Shown here: one piece after another, positions 18,627 through 27,376 of the stretch
How positions within the stretch are numbered: the stretch's first letter is position 1
Layout: the number at the start of each line of letters is the position of its first letter
Assembly: GCA_001970955.1 (NCBI GenBank)
Contig: MPUH01000873.1
Coordinates: forward strand, 1 to 31,163
Origin: Stentor coeruleus
Lineage: Eukaryota > Ciliophora > Heterotrichea > Heterotrichida > Stentoridae
Reading direction: 5' to 3'
DNA: 31,163 nt
Notes under the pieces: generated by a model
The model's database searches: none
Seen by the model: only the letters and a program-made list of their open reading frames with translations
Told to the model about the DNA's origin: nothing
Position numbers and translations under genes: made by a program

Positions 18627-19469
18627 ATGAGAACTAGTTCTCCTAACGAACTCATGCAGTTTATGTGATTTTTACCTAGAGGATTTTCAGAAGAAAGACT
18701 CACACATGTAAAAAATGGGCAAAGCCTTGCAGAAACTTTAAACAAACAGAAAAGTAAGCTTAAAGCACTTACCGATTGCACAAAAGGAGTGCAGTATGAT
18801 TCTACAGAAAACCTGCTGAGAAGAAGGATTTCACGAGTTCCTAAAGACCTTTCTCCAGCTATGAAAGAGTATTATAAGGATCCAATATTTTCATCACCTC
18901 TTGAAAGCAAAAAACTTGGCAATTTGGAAAATTTTTTCATAGTAAGGTTGATGTAGGAAAAATACCAAATGGTCAATGCGTATATCCACGGACCATTATC
19001 AAGCTCAAGCAATAATAATTTTAACTCTGACATTAAAAGAAAACTAGAACTAAACAACGACGATTTGAATGCACACACAAATTGTTCAAGCCCTTTTGTT
19101 AGAAAACTAAGCGAGTTAGACAAGAAAATAAACCTCCTTATCCAAACTGAAAGAGAAAAATCTTTAGGAAAAAATCGACTACCATTAAAATTACCTCCAA
19201 AGAAAAAATTATCAAGTGAAGATGCTGTAGAGAAATTCTATACACTAAACTCAAAAGCTAAAATGAAAATCCAAGAAAGTGGGGTTTTTCAAAAATCAAT
19301 AAAACATGCAAGAAGCGAGAAAAAAATTTGGAAAGGTTCAGAAAAAATGTGTTTGCGTGAAAAACAGCAAGAAGTTCTACAAAAGCTCAGAAGTCAAAAT
19401 ACTAACCCTTTTCTACCTTCAATAAAAACATTCAAGGCTTATAGATCATTATCGCCGTTTAATAACTAA
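18627..19469 (+). CDS. Hypothetical three-exon protein, 270 residues
   Basis: Exons 18627-18664, 18680-18941 and 18957-19469, joined by two 15-nt introns, give one frame of 270 residues; without splicing only the last 166 would be seen. I do not recognise the family. The protein is basic and lacks a signal peptide or membrane helix. It begins MRTSSPNELMQFI, has a Lys-rich helical part (SLAETLNKQKSKLKALTD) and a short SPAMKEYYKDPIFSSPLE segment. Next come FVRKLSELDKKINLLIQTER and PLKLPPKKKLSSEDAVEKFY, and it ends near FKAYRSLSPFNN. The Ser-Pro pairs and basic runs suggest a phosphorylated cytoskeletal or nuclear protein, which is only a guess. It converges on the gene at 19573, 103 bases away. 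Confidence 0.7.
18665..18679 (+). other. 15-nt intron 1 of the hypothetical gene at 18627
   Basis: GTGATTTTTACCTAG, with A at position 10. It is the only clear intron in the window that starts GTG rather than GTA. Unspliced, it introduces a TGA stop. Confidence 0.8.
18942..18956 (+). other. 15-nt intron 2 of the hypothetical gene at 18627
   Basis: GTAAGGTTGATGTAG, with A at position 10. Unspliced, it contains an in-frame stop; splicing joins ENFFI to EKYQMVNAY. Confidence 0.85.
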
Positions 19470-19572
19470 CATAAAAACTATTGATTATTATTGAATATAT
19501 ACAACATTCAAAATAAATCAAGTCTATTGAACTTTCATTAAAAAGTTTATATTCTAAGTATTAACACTAAGA

Positions 19573-20085
19573 TTATTCATTATTCAATAGAGTAAAATAT
19601 TCTTTAGATTTTACTCTCAAGGCGTTATTATTATCAAAACTCTGGTTTCGTCGACTTACAACCCCAGTTCGTGGTCTTTTTAAAGTCAAAAGCGCTATAT
19701 TAGTTTTAATAATCAAATCTTTCATATTCATAGGCTTGGGAAATTTTCTTATCTTCCTTTTTTTCCCTTTTATTACCTTCTCAGTTTCTATTTTTGTTTT
19801 TTTCCCTGGAGTTGCGAATATTCTATTCATACTAAACAAGCCACTATCATATCTTAAAGTTTCATCATGAAAGTGCATGTTGCCTGCTTTTGTTAAAGTA
19901 CTTTCAATTTTAGGACTTGTATCTGGAGCATCGCTAAGAGAAAAGTGAAATGTTCGATTGGGTTGAATAGGTTTGAACTTTATGGTCCGTGGAGGGGAGT
20001 TACTTAGCATTATTGCATATTTTTTTAAGTCGAGTCTGAACCTTGGCCGAATATGTTCTTTGCCAATAATTTCGAGTTCTTCCAT
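19573..20085 (-). CDS. Hypothetical basic protein, 170 residues
   Basis: I do not recognise the family. The protein is very basic, with a cluster KGKKRKIRKFPKP (about residues 105-117) that could be a nuclear localisation signal. It also has SPPRTIKFKP and a final NALRVKSKEYFTLLNNE. No signal peptide, membrane helix or known domain is visible. The start codon fits the strand skew: upstream (20090-20280) is G-rich on the plus strand. It is divergent from the CHCHD-like gene and ends in TAA. Confidence 0.6.
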   Translation of the reverse strand: MEELEIIGKEHIRPRFRLDLKKYAIMLSNSPPRTIKFKPIQPNRTFHFSLSDAPDTSPKIESTLTKAGNMHFHDETLRYDSGLFSMNRIFATPGKKTKIETEKVIKGKKRKIRKFPKPMNMKDLIIKTNIALLTLKRPRTGVVSRRNQSFDNNNALRVKSKEYFTLLNNE

Positions 20086-20446
20086 TTCTATTTGATTTTA
20101 TATTAAATTTATTGTATAGAGGTTTTTTATAAGTTTGTTATTATTTTATGAATCAAATGTACTTGGTTTTTGAGAGATGAATATATAGGGTGGTGATTTT
20201 TATGCTTTGATGAGTTTTGAGATAATAGGGTGAGTTATATGATTTTGATTATGATTTTATATGGTTTTTTGAAGAATTTGTGTATGATATAATTTATTTC
20301 TGATTTCTTCTTTTTAATCATCATAAAAATAACTCTATTTCAACTCACAACAAAAATTTCTCGTAATTTATCATAGTTATTACCTCCAATAAACCTCACT
20401 AATTTTCTTTAATAAATTTATTAAAAATATCTGATTTGTTAATAAT
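20086..20446. promoter_or_regulatory. Divergent intergenic promoter region
   Basis: 361 bases between two divergent starts. The left half is G-rich (18 G to 2 C in 20161-20220) and the right half C-rich (16 C to 2 G in 20341-20400) on the plus strand, so the skew switches between the two presumed promoters. No specific motif found. Confidence 0.4.
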
Positions 20447-20836
20447 ATGGTCAGAGGTCCAGGAGGACGAAATAAAAAAGTATTTTTAACTGATCAATTT
20501 TCAAGGGGAAAAGCAACCAGAGTCCCCTGTTCTCATAAATTCCCTTCATCTCAATACCAAAATATACCAGGGATGATAAATGTAAACAAAAGCAATTTAA
20601 CTCAAGGTATAGCATTTGGTACTGGAAGCGAAATTGGTAATCAAACTACTAATAAGATTATTAGATCCGATAAAGATCATAATATAGAAATCCCTCAGCC
20701 AATACCCCAAACATTTAATGAGGCTTGTTATCAGGAAAACCAAAACTTCATGATTTGCCTTCAATTAAACAATAGCGATATTTGCATGTGCCAGAACTAC
20801 CTTGATTTGTTTAAAGAATGCAAAGGGAAGTTTTAA
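20447..20836 (+). CDS. Twin CX9C protein of the CHCHD2/CHCHD10/Mix17 type
   Basis: A 129-residue protein. Seen: the C-terminus carries a CHCH fold with two CX9C motifs, Cys94-x9-Cys104 and Cys115-x9-Cys125, plus an extra Cys113. Known: such proteins enter the mitochondrial intermembrane space through the Mia40 disulphide relay; CHCHD2/10 (yeast Mix17) support respiratory-chain and cristae function. The N-terminal 80 residues are Gly/Asn/Ser-rich with an AFGTGSEIGNQ segment, as in that subfamily, where a Gly/Ala-rich segment precedes the CHCH domain. There is no strong N-terminal targeting helix, although MVRGPGGRNKK is basic. It ends in TAA. The upstream flank is C-rich and the downstream flank G-rich. 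Confidence 0.85.
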   Translation: MVRGPGGRNKKVFLTDQFSRGKATRVPCSHKFPSSQYQNIPGMINVNKSNLTQGIAFGTGSEIGNQTTNKIIRSDKDHNIEIPQPIPQTFNEACYQENQNFMICLQLNNSDICMCQNYLDLFKECKGKF

Positions 20837-21173
20837 TTTAGTAAAACTTGGGTTTTTAATACTTTTGATATATGACCTGATATAGGTATTTAGTTTTAGA
20901 TATAGTTTAGAAGGGTTGATTTTATTAAAAATGCTTTGACGATTGATGATGAAGTTTATTATTTTTCAAGTTTCTTTTTCAAGAGTTTTTCAAGTATTAG
21001 GTTAAGAAAAATTCATATATTTTTTCAAATTAAAAGGAAGGATTTTATATATGAGAGTATAAAATTTTATTAAAGGATTAAGGTATGGAGTTTAGGAGGT
21101 TTGAAGGATAGAGAGTTATTAGATAAGTTTTGAAGATTAAGTGGCAAATGAAGAATTAGGATTATTAATGTAA
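20837..21173. other. Intergenic region
   Basis: 337 bases between two plus-strand genes. It starts G-rich (12 G to 2 C in 20881-20940) and shows no coding or RNA signal. Confidence 0.5.
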
Positions 21174-21920
21174 ATGATATATGAAAAAAATGAGATAGTC
21201 AAAGGGCTGCAAGAATTATTTAAATATGCCTTTGTGACAAACTGCCACCTCGACAACGATTCAGCTACTTTGGAAGAGTCGGAAACAATCAAAACTTTGG
21301 ATCCTTTAGAACTCTTAGAAAACTTCAAAGATCTGATTCTAAACCTGTTAAATTTTAAAAAGAAATTTATAACCTCAGAAGACATACCATCCAACAACGA
21401 GATAATCAAAACTCGACACGAATCTGAACTTCAATACCGTTACTTAATTGAAACCGACCTCCGTTCCCAGCTTGAAAATGCTAAAATCCGTGAAGAAAAT
21501 CTTATCCGCACCTACGAATCCGCTCTGTCTAAATCTCGATCCTACAACACTGAAACTATAGAAAAATTCACTTCAGAACATCTTTCCAAATGGGAAGCCA
21601 TAAAACAAGAACTTACCAACAAAATCTCCGCTTTAAATGACAAAATCGAATCCAGAGAAGCCTACACAAAAAAGCTTGAAAGCGAAAACACTAAACTCAA
21701 AGAACTTCTTGAAGAAAAATTCATCGAAATCGAAATCCTCAAAAAAAAACCTACAAAACCTAAACGAACCACAAGTAAAACACGAGAAAGCCGACCTCCC
21801 TCGAATATCGAGTTAGGTAAAAAGCATTCTGAAGAAAAATCTTCAGAACTCATTGCAAAAAACCGTAAATCCTCATCAAAAATCCCATTTTCAAGCCACA
21901 CCTCCTTATATTTTATATAA
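21174..21920 (+). CDS. Coiled-coil protein, 248 residues
   Basis: I do not recognise a family. The N-terminal 75 residues are globular-looking (IVKGLQELFKYAFVTNCHLD, then DPLELLENFKDLILNLLNFK). Residues about 85-190 form a long coiled coil with Glu/Lys heptads (NKISALNDKIESREAYTKKL, ENTKLKELLEEKFIEIEILK). The tail is basic and Ser/Lys-rich (KPTKPKRTTSKTRESRPPSN). The layout is common in centrosomal, basal-body or cytoskeletal proteins (inference). The ATG at 21174 is preceded directly by an in-frame TAA. The coding sequence is unusually C-rich at third positions compared with neighbouring genes. It ends in TAA. Confidence 0.7.
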   Translation: MIYEKNEIVKGLQELFKYAFVTNCHLDNDSATLEESETIKTLDPLELLENFKDLILNLLNFKKKFITSEDIPSNNEIIKTRHESELQYRYLIETDLRSQLENAKIREENLIRTYESALSKSRSYNTETIEKFTSEHLSKWEAIKQELTNKISALNDKIESREAYTKKLESENTKLKELLEEKFIEIEILKKKPTKPKRTTSKTRESRPPSNIELGKKHSEEKSSELIAKNRKSSSKIPFSSHTSLYFI

Positions 21921-22104
21921 AAAAACCTTTAAATCACTATAAAAAAACTAACCACAATCGAGAAACCAACAGATCATGCTCTATAACAGAGCTATCTAAA
22001 ATAATCTCAACATCTCACGACCTAGCAATAGCCAGAAGCCATAAGCGTTTTTTTTCAGAATGCAAACAATAGTTTACTAATGATAATATAATCTTGGTAT
22101 ATAA

Positions 22105-22932
22105 ATGGAGTATCTGGAAACTTTACCAACAGAAGGGTTCAATACTGACCTTATGTCTAGAAACATAGAACTTGAAGCTCAAGGTTTAAAGCCTAAGTTT
22201 ATGAAAACTGGGACAACAATAGCTGGGCTTATGTTTAATGGAGGTGTAGTCATAGGAGCTGATACTCGAGCAACTTCAGGTTCAACAGTTCTTGATAAAA
22301 TGTGTGAAAAACTTCATTATATAGCACCAAATATGTATTGTGCTGGAGCTGGAACAGCAGCAGATACTCAACATGTGAATAGGCAGATTTCTCAAGAATT
22401 AGCTTTACTTAGACTTAATACAGGTAGAGAAAGCCGTGTTATTACTGCAGTAACAAGGCTTAGTGAACATTTGTTTCAATATCAGGGGCATATAGGTGCT
22501 TATTTGATATTAGGTGGTGTTGATATTAATGGACCACAATTATTTGGCATATCTGCTGATGGAAGTTTTAAACATCAACCTTATACAACTTTAGGCTCTG
22601 GAAGCTTAGCGGCTATGAGTGTTTTTGAAACTGAATATCGAGATGGGATGACTGTATGGGTTATATAGAAAGAAGAAGCTATGGAAGTTGTGAGAAGGGC
22701 TATTGAAGCTGGAGTTTTTAATGATCTTGGTAGTGGTAGCAGTGTTGATTTAGTGATTATTGAAAAAGATAAAGTTGATTATAGACGCACGTATAGAGAT
22801 TATAATAGGAAAGCAGAAAATAGTGGCTTTGAGGTGAACTTTCCTCGTGGTGTTACTCGTAAGTGATATTCAGCTGTCAAAAATACTTATCAACTTGTTG
22901 TTCAAGAAGTCCCTATGGAAATAGATAGTTAA
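22105..22932 (+). CDS. PSMB7: 20S proteasome subunit beta-2 (PSMB7 family)
   Basis: Exons 22105-22653, 22669-22858 and 22874-22932 give 265 residues. Known: beta-2 carries the trypsin-like active site of the 20S core. Seen: a short propeptide ends at Gly36 and the catalytic residue is Thr37 (KTG/TTIAG). The Asp and Lys of the active site are in GADTRAT and EKLHYIAP. YCAGAGTAADTQ, GAYLILGGVDINGP, TLGSGSLAAM and FNDLGSGSSVDL follow in family order. The extended C-terminal arm typical of beta-2 (ending VPMEIDS) appears only after both introns are removed. All catalytic residues are present, so it should be active. It ends in TAA and converges on CCT8. Confidence 0.96.
22654..22668 (+). other. 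15-nt intron 1 of PSMB7
   Basis: GTATGGGTTATATAG, with A at position 10 and an in-frame TAG when unspliced. Splicing joins RDGMT to KEEAMEVV, as in other beta-2 subunits. Confidence 0.95.
22859..22873 (+). other. 15-nt intron 2 of PSMB7
   Basis: GTAAGTGATATTCAG, with A at position 10 and an in-frame TGA when unspliced. Splicing rebuilds a Pro codon (GVTPVKNTY) and adds the C-terminal arm. Confidence 0.95.
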
Positions 22933-23456
22933 TTTAGCTTTGGAGTTTATATTAAATTTGTATTTTGTTATTATATTTGGGTTTATTTGGCATTTAGAAT
23001 ATGCTTTAATGGCTTATGTATTGCTGCTTTTATTGGTTATATTTTCGAATAAATTATTGTAAAAAATTTAATACTCGATTTGGATATAAATGATTATAAA
23101 AAGGTGTGAAGAACCAAAGACCTTTCTCTCTTCATAGCAATTGTAAGCATTTTCAGAATATCACCATTTCAACCATGAGCTTTCTGATGTAAAACTNAAT
23201 ATCACCATTTCAACCATGAGCTTTCTGATGTAAAACTCCTCAACTACTTCTCTAAACTCCAAAAAAATCTTATCATTATTTAATACTATTCAATCTATTA
23301 TTTCATATAAACATTTTCCTTATATCCAATTTCAAATTCATCCTCAAATACAAATCTATAATATTCCCATATAAATCATCTATATCCAAAATACATCTTT
23401 CCAAATACTTTAATTCAAAAAACTTAAAATCCATAAAATCTCTAAGTATTTATTAT
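22933..23456. other. Convergent intergenic region
   Basis: Between two convergent genes. The left part is G-rich and the right part C-rich on the plus strand, so the skew again follows each gene's 3' side. It contains an N with duplicated flanks. No gene seen. Confidence 0.6.
23157..23237. repeat. Assembly duplication around a single N (40 bp)
   Basis: Bases 23157-23196 recur exactly at 23198-23237, with N at 23197. Confidence 0.9.
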
Positions 23457-25064
23457 CTAATCGTCTTCAACAACTGGTTTTTTGTTAAGATTAGGTCCTC
23501 CTGAAGGTTTAGCCATAATAATCTGGTCAATCCTCAATACTGTCAGGGCCACATCACTAGCAAGTTTAATTGCCCACTGTTTTGTTACCAAATGATCCAC
23601 AACTACTTCCGACAAATCCTTCACAGTCCCACTTTCCACATCAACTCCAACCTTTAAATTATTTTCTGCATATATTTTCGGTAAAATATAATTAGGATCA
23701 GCTCCTGAAGTTTCAGCAAGTGTCTTAGGTATAATCTCAAATACTTGTCCAAATCTAAGTACAGCATATTGATCTAATCCAGGATTACTCATAGCATAAG
23801 CTTTAACCCTTTTAGCAATCTCAGCCTCACAAGCTCCAGCCCCAGCAACAAATCTTTGATCTTTAGTAATTGACCTAAAAGTATTTAACGCATCATCTAA
23901 AGCTCTTTCTGTATCATCCATAACATTTTGTGTACTAGCTCTAATAACAACTGTAGCAACTTTAGATGATTCGCTTTCTCTACGGAAAATAGTCACTTTT
24001 GTACTACTGATTTCTTCACTTGAAACCTCATCTGCAAAACCAATTTCTTCAGGTATAGGCGCACCAAGTCTTACAACACTAGTAGCGCCAAGCATTCTGG
24101 CAACTCTTCGTAATTCGAATTTAGAGTTGATTTTCACGACCATTATGCTTTTTAGCTCTAAGAAATGCATGACAATTTCTGAGACTGACCCACCAAGGAC
24201 TAAGACTTGGACACCAGCTGCATGAATATCTTCAACAAGTTTTTGGGCAATTTCTTCTTCACCTTTTGAGTAGTTTTTGAGTTCAACAGCTGTTTTTATA
24301 AGAACTGTACCTTTTGTATCTGATTGTTGAGGATCTAAAGGACAGTTGTAGACCGCAACTTTAGCGTTGCGGACATGCTTGACAGTCCCTTCAGCTGGTC
24401 TTGGGATAACCATTCCTCTATAAGTTTTAGTCTGATCCAAAACCCCACCTTGGATTTTCACAACTCTAACATTTTCTAAGTCAAATTTCTGACCGGACTC
24501 AGTGACAATTACACAAGCTTCAGCTACACAAGTTGCTAAATGGGACTCATAACCATAAACTTTGCTTGCTATAACTGGGGTTAAAGCTTTTATTATCTGA
24601 GTTTTATCTGTAAGATTTGATAATGTATATACTGTAAGACTTGATAATATTGAGTCAACGTATTTTGATGCTTTTTCATACCCTGTTATTATATCACTTG
24701 GATGAAGACCTGTTTGAATTAACTCTTCAGCCATTCTTAGAAGTTCTCCCGCCAGAATTACGACTAAGTTTGTTCCATCACCTACTTCAGTCTCTTGAAG
24801 TTTTGCTGCCATTACTATAAGCCTTGCTGCTGGATGATGAACATCAAGTTCACGCATTATTGTTGCTGCATCAGTTGTCACGAAAAGCTTTTCTAAATTG
24901 TTTACGACCATTTTGTTCAAGCCGTATGGACCTAAAGATGTACGGGTTATTGTTGAAAGCTGCTTGCAGGCCTCGATGTTCTTGAGCATAGCTTCCTCTA
25001 CGCCTGAGTAATGACGTGCTCCGTCTTTTAAGAGACTTTGTAGGCCACCAGTATTTTGGAACAT
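23457..25064 (-). CDS. CCT8: T-complex chaperonin subunit theta (CCT8)
   Basis: A 535-residue group II chaperonin subunit. Known: CCT/TRiC folds actin and tubulin in the cytosol; theta is one of eight subunits, about 548 residues in humans. Seen: an N-terminal LLKDGARHYSGVEEAMLKNI typical of theta, then RTSLGPYGLNKMVVN (P-loop-like, residues 41-55). LEKLFVTTDAATIMREL comes next and GDGTN (95-99) holds the ATPase Asp. The apical domain contains VYNCPLDPQQSDTKGTVLIK, and near the end come QYAVLRFGQVFEIIPKTLAE and VLRIDQIIMAKPSGGPN. The usual GGGA before the intermediate domain reads GAGA. The start MFQNTGGLQ fits the family. No intron. It ends in TAG. Its upstream flank is extremely G-rich on the plus strand (53 G to 6 C in 25081-25260). 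Confidence 0.97.
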   Translation of the reverse strand: MFQNTGGLQSLLKDGARHYSGVEEAMLKNIEACKQLSTITRTSLGPYGLNKMVVNNLEKLFVTTDAATIMRELDVHHPAARLIVMAAKLQETEVGDGTNLVVILAGELLRMAEELIQTGLHPSDIITGYEKASKYVDSILSSLTVYTLSNLTDKTQIIKALTPVIASKVYGYESHLATCVAEACVIVTESGQKFDLENVRVVKIQGGVLDQTKTYRGMVIPRPAEGTVKHVRNAKVAVYNCPLDPQQSDTKGTVLIKTAVELKNYSKGEEEIAQKLVEDIHAAGVQVLVLGGSVSEIVMHFLELKSIMVVKINSKFELRRVARMLGATSVVRLGAPIPEEIGFADEVSSEEISSTKVTIFRRESESSKVATVVIRASTQNVMDDTERALDDALNTFRSITKDQRFVAGAGACEAEIAKRVKAYAMSNPGLDQYAVLRFGQVFEIIPKTLAETSGADPNYILPKIYAENNLKVGVDVESGTVKDLSEVVVDHLVTKQWAIKLASDVALTVLRIDQIIMAKPSGGPNLNKKPVVEDD

Positions 25065-26092
25065 TTTTATATAGGTAAATAGAGTAGTTATGAGGAAGAT
25101 GAAATTTTGGTGATGTAAAATTTTAGGCTAAATTTATCATGAGATTTTTTTTTAGTGTGGGCAGAAAGTTAGGTTGGGGTTTGGATAAGGATCAGTACTT
25201 TTGGAAGATGATTTAGAATTAGTTAGAGGATTAGGGGTAGTAAGGCTTAGGAATTAGAATGGAGTATTCAGTTTGATATTTTTTACTTAGATTTTAGTAT
25301 AAATATTGAGTTTGATGTTGTAAGTGATTTTTAGAGATGGAGATTTTATTGTGATTAGGTATTGATGATAATAAATAGGTTTATTAGAAGTATTTGTAAT
25401 TTTCTAAAACAAAGTCCACATCCAGAATCAAATTGAAATATCTCCTTATTTTAATGCTTTCATTACTTTTGTATTATTCCAGAATCAAATTGAAATATCT
25501 CCTTATTTTAATGCTTTCATTACTTTTGTATTATTATTGGCCACATGGCAATAAATCTATTTTTTTTAATTTTTAGAATGAAATATTTATTATTTATGAT
25601 CATAGAAAGAATTTATCTATAATTTTGTTAGTGGATTGAGTAATCCTATTCATATGAAAAACTCCTAAAAAAATTCAAATGCATGTAGTGTTTATCAAAT
25701 CACTAATATCAATTCATAGTTAATGCTTTTAAAAAAATTATGCTTTAACTTTTAAATACAAATAATATGCTGACAAACTATAATGATTTCCTAGTTTTCT
25801 TTCTAATACTAAATTTTATTTCATCTATCACTATAGTATAAGCTAATAACTTTCTTGCAAATACTATATCAATTCACCAAATTAAAAAAAAAATTATTTA
25901 GGTAAGGTTATTTCGATATAATTTATAAGTAATAATTTTAGTCAAATCAAATTGTAAAGATATAATTTACACTAGCATAATTGAATCAAGCTTTCGTTTT
26001 GAATTTTTTCATGTAATAAAAATGTCTATATTTTATTGAAGACTTCATTGCTTTATTTGGCTAAAAATAAAAATTAAGATTAACTTATAAAT
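25065..26092. promoter_or_regulatory. Divergent intergenic region between CCT8 and the GTPase gene
   Basis: About 1 kb. The CCT8 side is very G-rich on the plus strand; the GTPase side is AT-rich with more C than G. It contains a perfect 57-bp tandem duplication (25422-25535). No gene or RNA seen. Confidence 0.45.
25422..25535. repeat. Perfect 57-bp tandem duplication
   Basis: Bases 25422-25478 recur exactly at 25479-25535 with no N between. It could be a real recent duplication or an overlap join of the kind seen at the N positions. Confidence 0.9.
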
Positions 26093-27376
26093 ATGAAAAG
26101 TAATGATCAAATTACCAACGAAGAACCCTCTTTAATTTTAGAAGAACTTGAAACACAAATTAATAATCTTGATATGATGATAGGAGATCTTGCAAACCCT
26201 TATGTTTCCCGTGATTTAAAAAATAAACTTGCTGAATTGACTCAAACTAGTATTAATGAAGGGAAATTTAAAAGCATATGCTCATCAATCTCATGTCCCC
26301 AAACAATTGAAATGCATATTAAAGATATGTCTGCCAGCTTATCAAGAATATTTTCTTCACAACAAGATGTGAAAAATATTTTAAAAAAATTTAAAGAAAT
26401 TTCAATCAAACCAGATTCTTATTTTGAAATGTATAACGAACTTATAATATTTTTTCAGCTTCCCACTGTAGAAAAACTACCTAACAAAAATGTAAAAAAA
26501 ATTCTAAATTTAATTAAAAAGGAAGACATAGATGGCTTAAGAGATTATATTTATGAAAGTATTGAAGATATTGAAGATTTAGAGAACGAATTAAGAAATC
26601 GTGACTATGGATATGATATTAACACTCTAGTTTCAGAATTGATTGAAAATTTTCCAAAAAAGAAAAATGATATTTTAACTTTGTGGCAAGAACATAAAGA
26701 TTTTTTTAAAAATAAAACTCTTAACCTAACTAATCCAGAAACAGGAGAGCAGCTAATTGGAGTTATAGAAAAGTGCATAAAAAAAAATGATAAAATAAAA
26801 TTTTATATTCAAAACAGAGTCAAAGTTGTTGTTCAAAGAAATTCTCCAGAAATTATTTATACAACAATTTTAAATAGCAAAATTACTAAAGCTCTTAAAG
26901 ATTTATATGAGGTGGGTGAAAAATTTGAAATAAAGTATAAGCAAGGTGCTTGTGGAGATTTGAATGAATATTTGAAACCAGGTAAATATACTATAAATGA
27001 AAAAAAATTTGAAAGGTATGGCTGGTTTGAAAAAAAAGATTACACTGATGTGTACATTGAAAATAAAGATACCAAAAAAACCATTAGAGTATCTATTAGT
27101 AATTCAGATGTCTTGATTCATATAAAAAATGAAGCCAATTCCTATAAGAAAATATCGATTGATAATGATATCCAATCGATGAATTATAAATTCTTGGCTG
27201 TGAAAAAAATAAAAACACATATTGAACTAAGTGAAAGCCTTAAATTATCAGAATATGTAAAAGTATATGATGAAGATAATGAAAATTCCATTAGAATTAA
27301 TCAATTGAAATCAATAAATGATAAGACTGAAAGTATAAGGCTAAGCTTCTCAAATGAAACACAAAAAAATGCTTAA
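26093..27376 (+). CDS. N-terminal part of the large GTPase gene, in its own frame
   Basis: A 427-residue frame that I do not recognise as a family. It is charged and mostly helical to about residue 250 (LEELETQINNLDMMIGDLAN early, EDIEDLENELRNRDYGYD near 165). A beta-rich module then follows with two similar strands (TIRVSISNSDVLIHIK and ESIRLSFSNE). It overlaps the next frame by 23 bases. Skipping one base in the A7 run at 27363-27369 fuses the two frames into about 1281 residues. I therefore read this as the first third of one gene rather than a separate one. The TAA at 27374-27376 is then not the true end. Alternatively two genes overlap, which is unusual here. Confidence 0.65.
   Translation: MKSNDQITNEEPSLILEELETQINNLDMMIGDLANPYVSRDLKNKLAELTQTSINEGKFKSICSSISCPQTIEMHIKDMSASLSRIFSSQQDVKNILKKFKEISIKPDSYFEMYNELIIFFQLPTVEKLPNKNVKKILNLIKKEDIDGLRDYIYESIEDIEDLENELRNRDYGYDINTLVSELIENFPKKKNDILTLWQEHKDFFKNKTLNLTNPETGEQLIGVIEKCIKKNDKIKFYIQNRVKVVVQRNSPEIIYTTILNSKITKALKDLYEVGEKFEIKYKQGACGDLNEYLKPGKYTINEKKFERYGWFEKKDYTDVYIENKDTKKTIRVSISNSDVLIHIKNEANSYKKISIDNDIQSMNYKFLAVKKIKTHIELSESLKLSEYVKVYDEDNENSIRINQLKSINDKTESIRLSFSNETQKNA

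Noticed and set aside
22681..22866. A separate 61-codon gene after the proteasome gene
   Set aside because: It is the continuation of beta-2 after a 15-nt intron; family alignment runs straight through.
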